Part shown: positions 54,214 to 55,772 of the stretch, in pieces
Numbering within the stretch: position 1 is the first letter of the stretch
How the letters are laid out: each line of letters starts with the position of its first letter
Source: Planctomycetaceae bacterium
Lineage (GTDB): Bacteria; Planctomycetota; Planctomycetia; Pirellulales; Pirellulaceae
Reading direction: 5' to 3'
Length of the DNA stretch: 55,772 bases
NCBI GenBank assembly: GCA_002723275.1
Contig: PBNZ01000003.1
Location: 20,867 to 76,638, forward strand
Notes under the pieces: generated by a model
Told to the model about the DNA's origin: nothing
Database searches by the model: none
Seen by the model: only the letters and a program-made list of their open reading frames with translations
Made by a program: the position numbers and the translations under genes

Positions 54214-54696
54214 CTATTCTGGGGTCGCCTCTCCCATTTGCTGAGCCAGGTAATTTTGGATCCCCACGCGTTGGATCAGGTCTATTTGCGCTTCACACCA
54301 GTCGATGCTGTGTTCCGACTCGACCACCATCTCTTCCATGAGGTCTTTGCTGCCGGCATCTTTCTCTTCGATCGTCAGGCAGATCGCGTCGTTATAGGTG
54401 CTCACTCCCATCGTTTCGAGTTTCAGAGAATTCTCGACCTGTTCCTCGGGGGTTTTGCCGACGTTGATCACGCCATATCGGGCGATCTCCGGTACTCCAT
54501 CTAGATACAGGATGCGATCAATCACCTTCTCTGCGTGCTTCATCTCTTCGATGGATTCGTCGTAGTAATGCTTGGCGAGTTTATGGAGTCCCCAGTCACT
54601 GCACATCTTGGAATTGATGAAGTACAGGTTGATAGCGGTGAGTTCGATCGTCAGCCCTGCATTGAGTGCTTCGATTACTTTGTCACTGCCTTTCAT
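54214..54696 (-). CDS. bfr: Bacterioferritin
   Basis: A 160-residue bacterioferritin. The di-iron ferroxidase ligands are all visible: Glu18, Glu51, His54, Glu94, Glu126 and His129, and Met52 in EEMKHAE is the heme ligand between subunits. Length and motif order are those of classical Bfr (24-mer shell storing iron as ferric oxide, protecting from peroxide). GGAGAGG lies just before the ATG at 54696. The gene for its ferredoxin partner bfd is convergent. No Fur-like box was found upstream of bfr itself. Confidence 0.95.
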   Translation of the reverse strand: MKGSDKVIEALNAGLTIELTAINLYFINSKMCSDWGLHKLAKHYYDESIEEMKHAEKVIDRILYLDGVPEIARYGVINVGKTPEEQVENSLKLETMGVSTYNDAICLTIEEKDAGSKDLMEEMVVESEHSIDWCEAQIDLIQRVGIQNYLAQQMGEATPE

Positions 54697-55227
54697 TTTT
54701 CCTCTCCTTCTACGTTGTCTCTGAGTTTTTCTTAACTAGCGAAGTGTATCTACTCGAGTCCGTAATTACTACGCCACAATCGATAAACGCAAACGCATTT
54801 TGAGTCGAAGAAAATCCGTGCTCACAACTTTTTGATAGAGTGTCTCAGTATCACCGAAACCGCGAGGTCTATGTAGTTATGAACTGCGAGATCTCTGGGG
54901 ATCGGATCGATCTGTTGCTTTATTTCGTGAGGGTGTTACCTCGAGTCAGCTCTCTTCATTCCAGTGACTAAACGGGCCTCTGAATTGCAACTTATTCTCA
55001 ACAGTGAGATGAATTTTCGAATCGACAGGAAATGCGAAGCTGGCCACCTGGTGATTGTGGATTTTCCCATGAATTTATCGTTCACGTTTAGGTTGCAACG
55101 ATCTTTGCCATCCGCAGATTTAGCCGACGGGGAATTAGCCGACGCAGGTTTACCGTGCATGGGTGAAGATGCAGTTCAGAGCCTGATTCAGACAAGGTGA
55201 TAGGCTGTCGGTGAGATTGATCGGAGG
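54697..55227. other. Intergenic region with a short direct repeat
   Basis: About 530 bases upstream of bfr and downstream of the TRAP gene. The 10-base word TTAGCCGACG occurs at 55120-55129 and 55135-55144. A symmetrical element ATTCTCA-ACAG-TGAGAT lies near 54990-55008. A 78-codon frame at 54964-55200 has no domain, so I do not call it. The bfr promoter must be in the left part but is not distinct. Confidence 0.35.
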
Positions 55228-55772
55228 TTAGTCCATCAACTGAGATGGAATCCAAAGGACTAGCGATGGCAGCATAATGATCAAGGCTAAGACTAGGACA
55301 TTAGCGAGCAGGAAAAGAGAGGTGCTTCGAAAAATCGTTCCGATGCGAAGCCCGGACACTGCGGAACAAACATTCAGGCAATTGCCGACAGGTGGAGTAC
55401 AGGCTCCCACAGCTAAGCCAGAGACAAGGACGACACCAAACAAGATTGGTGAGATTCCCTGTTGCTCAACCGTCGGCAAGAAAACTGGCGTGAGCAGCAG
55501 GATCGCCGGACTCACGTCGATGAAGGTTCCGGCCAGCAGAACAAGCCCTGCGATCAACATGAGCATCATCGTTGGGGATAACCCCAGTCCGGTGATGGTG
55601 GCGGCAACGGTTTCCGGAACTCTTTCATAAGCGAGCACCCAAATGAAGACTTGCGAGAGGGCGATGATCATCATGATTTTCGCGCTGATGATCATCGAAC
55701 TTTTGAGTGCCTCGAAGAATTGGTGGGCGGTCAGGTGGCGCGTCAGTACGAAGCCAACGATCGTAGCGTAGG
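55228..55772 (-). CDS. dctM: TRAP transporter large permease (DctM), partial
   Basis: The C-terminal 180 residues of a TRAP large membrane subunit; the gene runs off the window at 55772 (the frame is open beyond the first in-frame ATG at 55695). Sequence near the edge, YATIVGFVLTRHLT, continues into several membrane segments. The family signatures FIDVSPAILLLTPVF and VGACTPPVGNCLNV are clear. DctM proteins drive uptake of organic acids such as sialic or uronic acids using Na+ or H+ gradients together with DctQ and a binding protein, which would lie beyond the edge. The substrate is unknown. Confidence 0.9.
   Translation of the reverse strand, partial: YATIVGFVLTRHLTAHQFFEALKSSMIISAKIMMIIALSQVFIWVLAYERVPETVAATITGLGLSPTMMLMLIAGLVLLAGTFIDVSPAILLLTPVFLPTVEQQGISPILFGVVLVSGLAVGACTPPVGNCLNVCSAVSGLRIGTIFRSTSLFLLANVLVLALIIMLPSLVLWIPSQLMD

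Noticed and set aside
54964-55200. 78-codon frame after bfr
   Set aside because: Short, lacks a ribosome site and a domain; the internal repeat SADLADGELADAG comes from a 15-base direct DNA repeat.
1-55772. CRISPR array, tRNA, rRNA, transposase or integrase genes
   Set aside because: I looked for regular repeats, cloverleaf features and transposase/integrase motifs and found none; direct repeats seen are only about 10 bases.

Overview
The window reads as chromosomal DNA of a planctomycete, probably Pirellulaceae-like. Its protein families are typical of that group: a cytochrome-like DUF1587/1592/1588/1585 protein paired with a DUF1552 protein, sulfatases with a C-x-P-S-R site, an ECF sigma factor overlapping a Pkn2-like Ser/Thr kinase, an N-terminal LEERRLL motif, PQQ-type propellers, SMP-30 proteins, a PEP-CTERM protein and a CehA-like protein. 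I see no rRNA, tRNA, CRISPR array or insertion sequence. The placement is inferred from gene content only.

Layout. (1) 59-13626 is a sulfation/glycosylation locus. On the + strand are an amidohydrolase, an adenylation-carrier-hydrolase protein and a sulfotransferase. Converging on them from the - strand are a GT2-ABC exporter fusion, a sulfotransferase-like/GT2/GT-B fusion and a sulfotransferase. A divergent pair follows: a 2OG-Fe(II) oxygenase and another sulfotransferase. Together they suggest assembly, sulfation and export of an unknown surface glycoconjugate or small molecule. (2) 13868-26404 holds single secreted or envelope genes (PQQ propeller, CBM6-like, CehA-like, HAD phosphatase, Tat-exported sialidase-esterase fusion, NodB deacetylase) and two broken genes: an H-NOX gas sensor and an arylsulfatase that lost its catalytic core. 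(3) 26500-30691 is a translationally coupled ECF sigma / kinase-TPR / LEERRLL-protein operon. (4) 30909-37763 has a Kef-type antiporter and, divergently, an operon of ABC exporter, DUF5009-like acyltransferase, membrane J-domain protein and PQQ propeller. (5) 37807-42644 (-) encodes a chimeric cytochrome/PPC-type protein, SMP-30, sulfatase and HSL-type esterase. (6) 43414-48547 has a DUF6268-like barrel (+), an operon PhyH / sialidase / SMP-30 / GlsB (-) and a PEP-CTERM gene with a strong terminator (-). (7) 49456-53656 has the LamG/DUF1592-family gene, frameshifted at a G9 tract, followed by the DUF1552 gene and a terminator. (8) 53798-54696 is an iron-storage pair, bfd (with promoter and Fur-like box) and bfr, convergent. 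The window ends inside a TRAP transporter large permease gene.

The most interesting points are the fused enzymes of the first 13.6 kb, the G9 frameshift, and three degraded or rearranged genes (H-NOX, arylsulfatase, cytochrome/PPC chimera). The latter suggest active gene decay, or assembly error if this is a metagenome-derived sequence.
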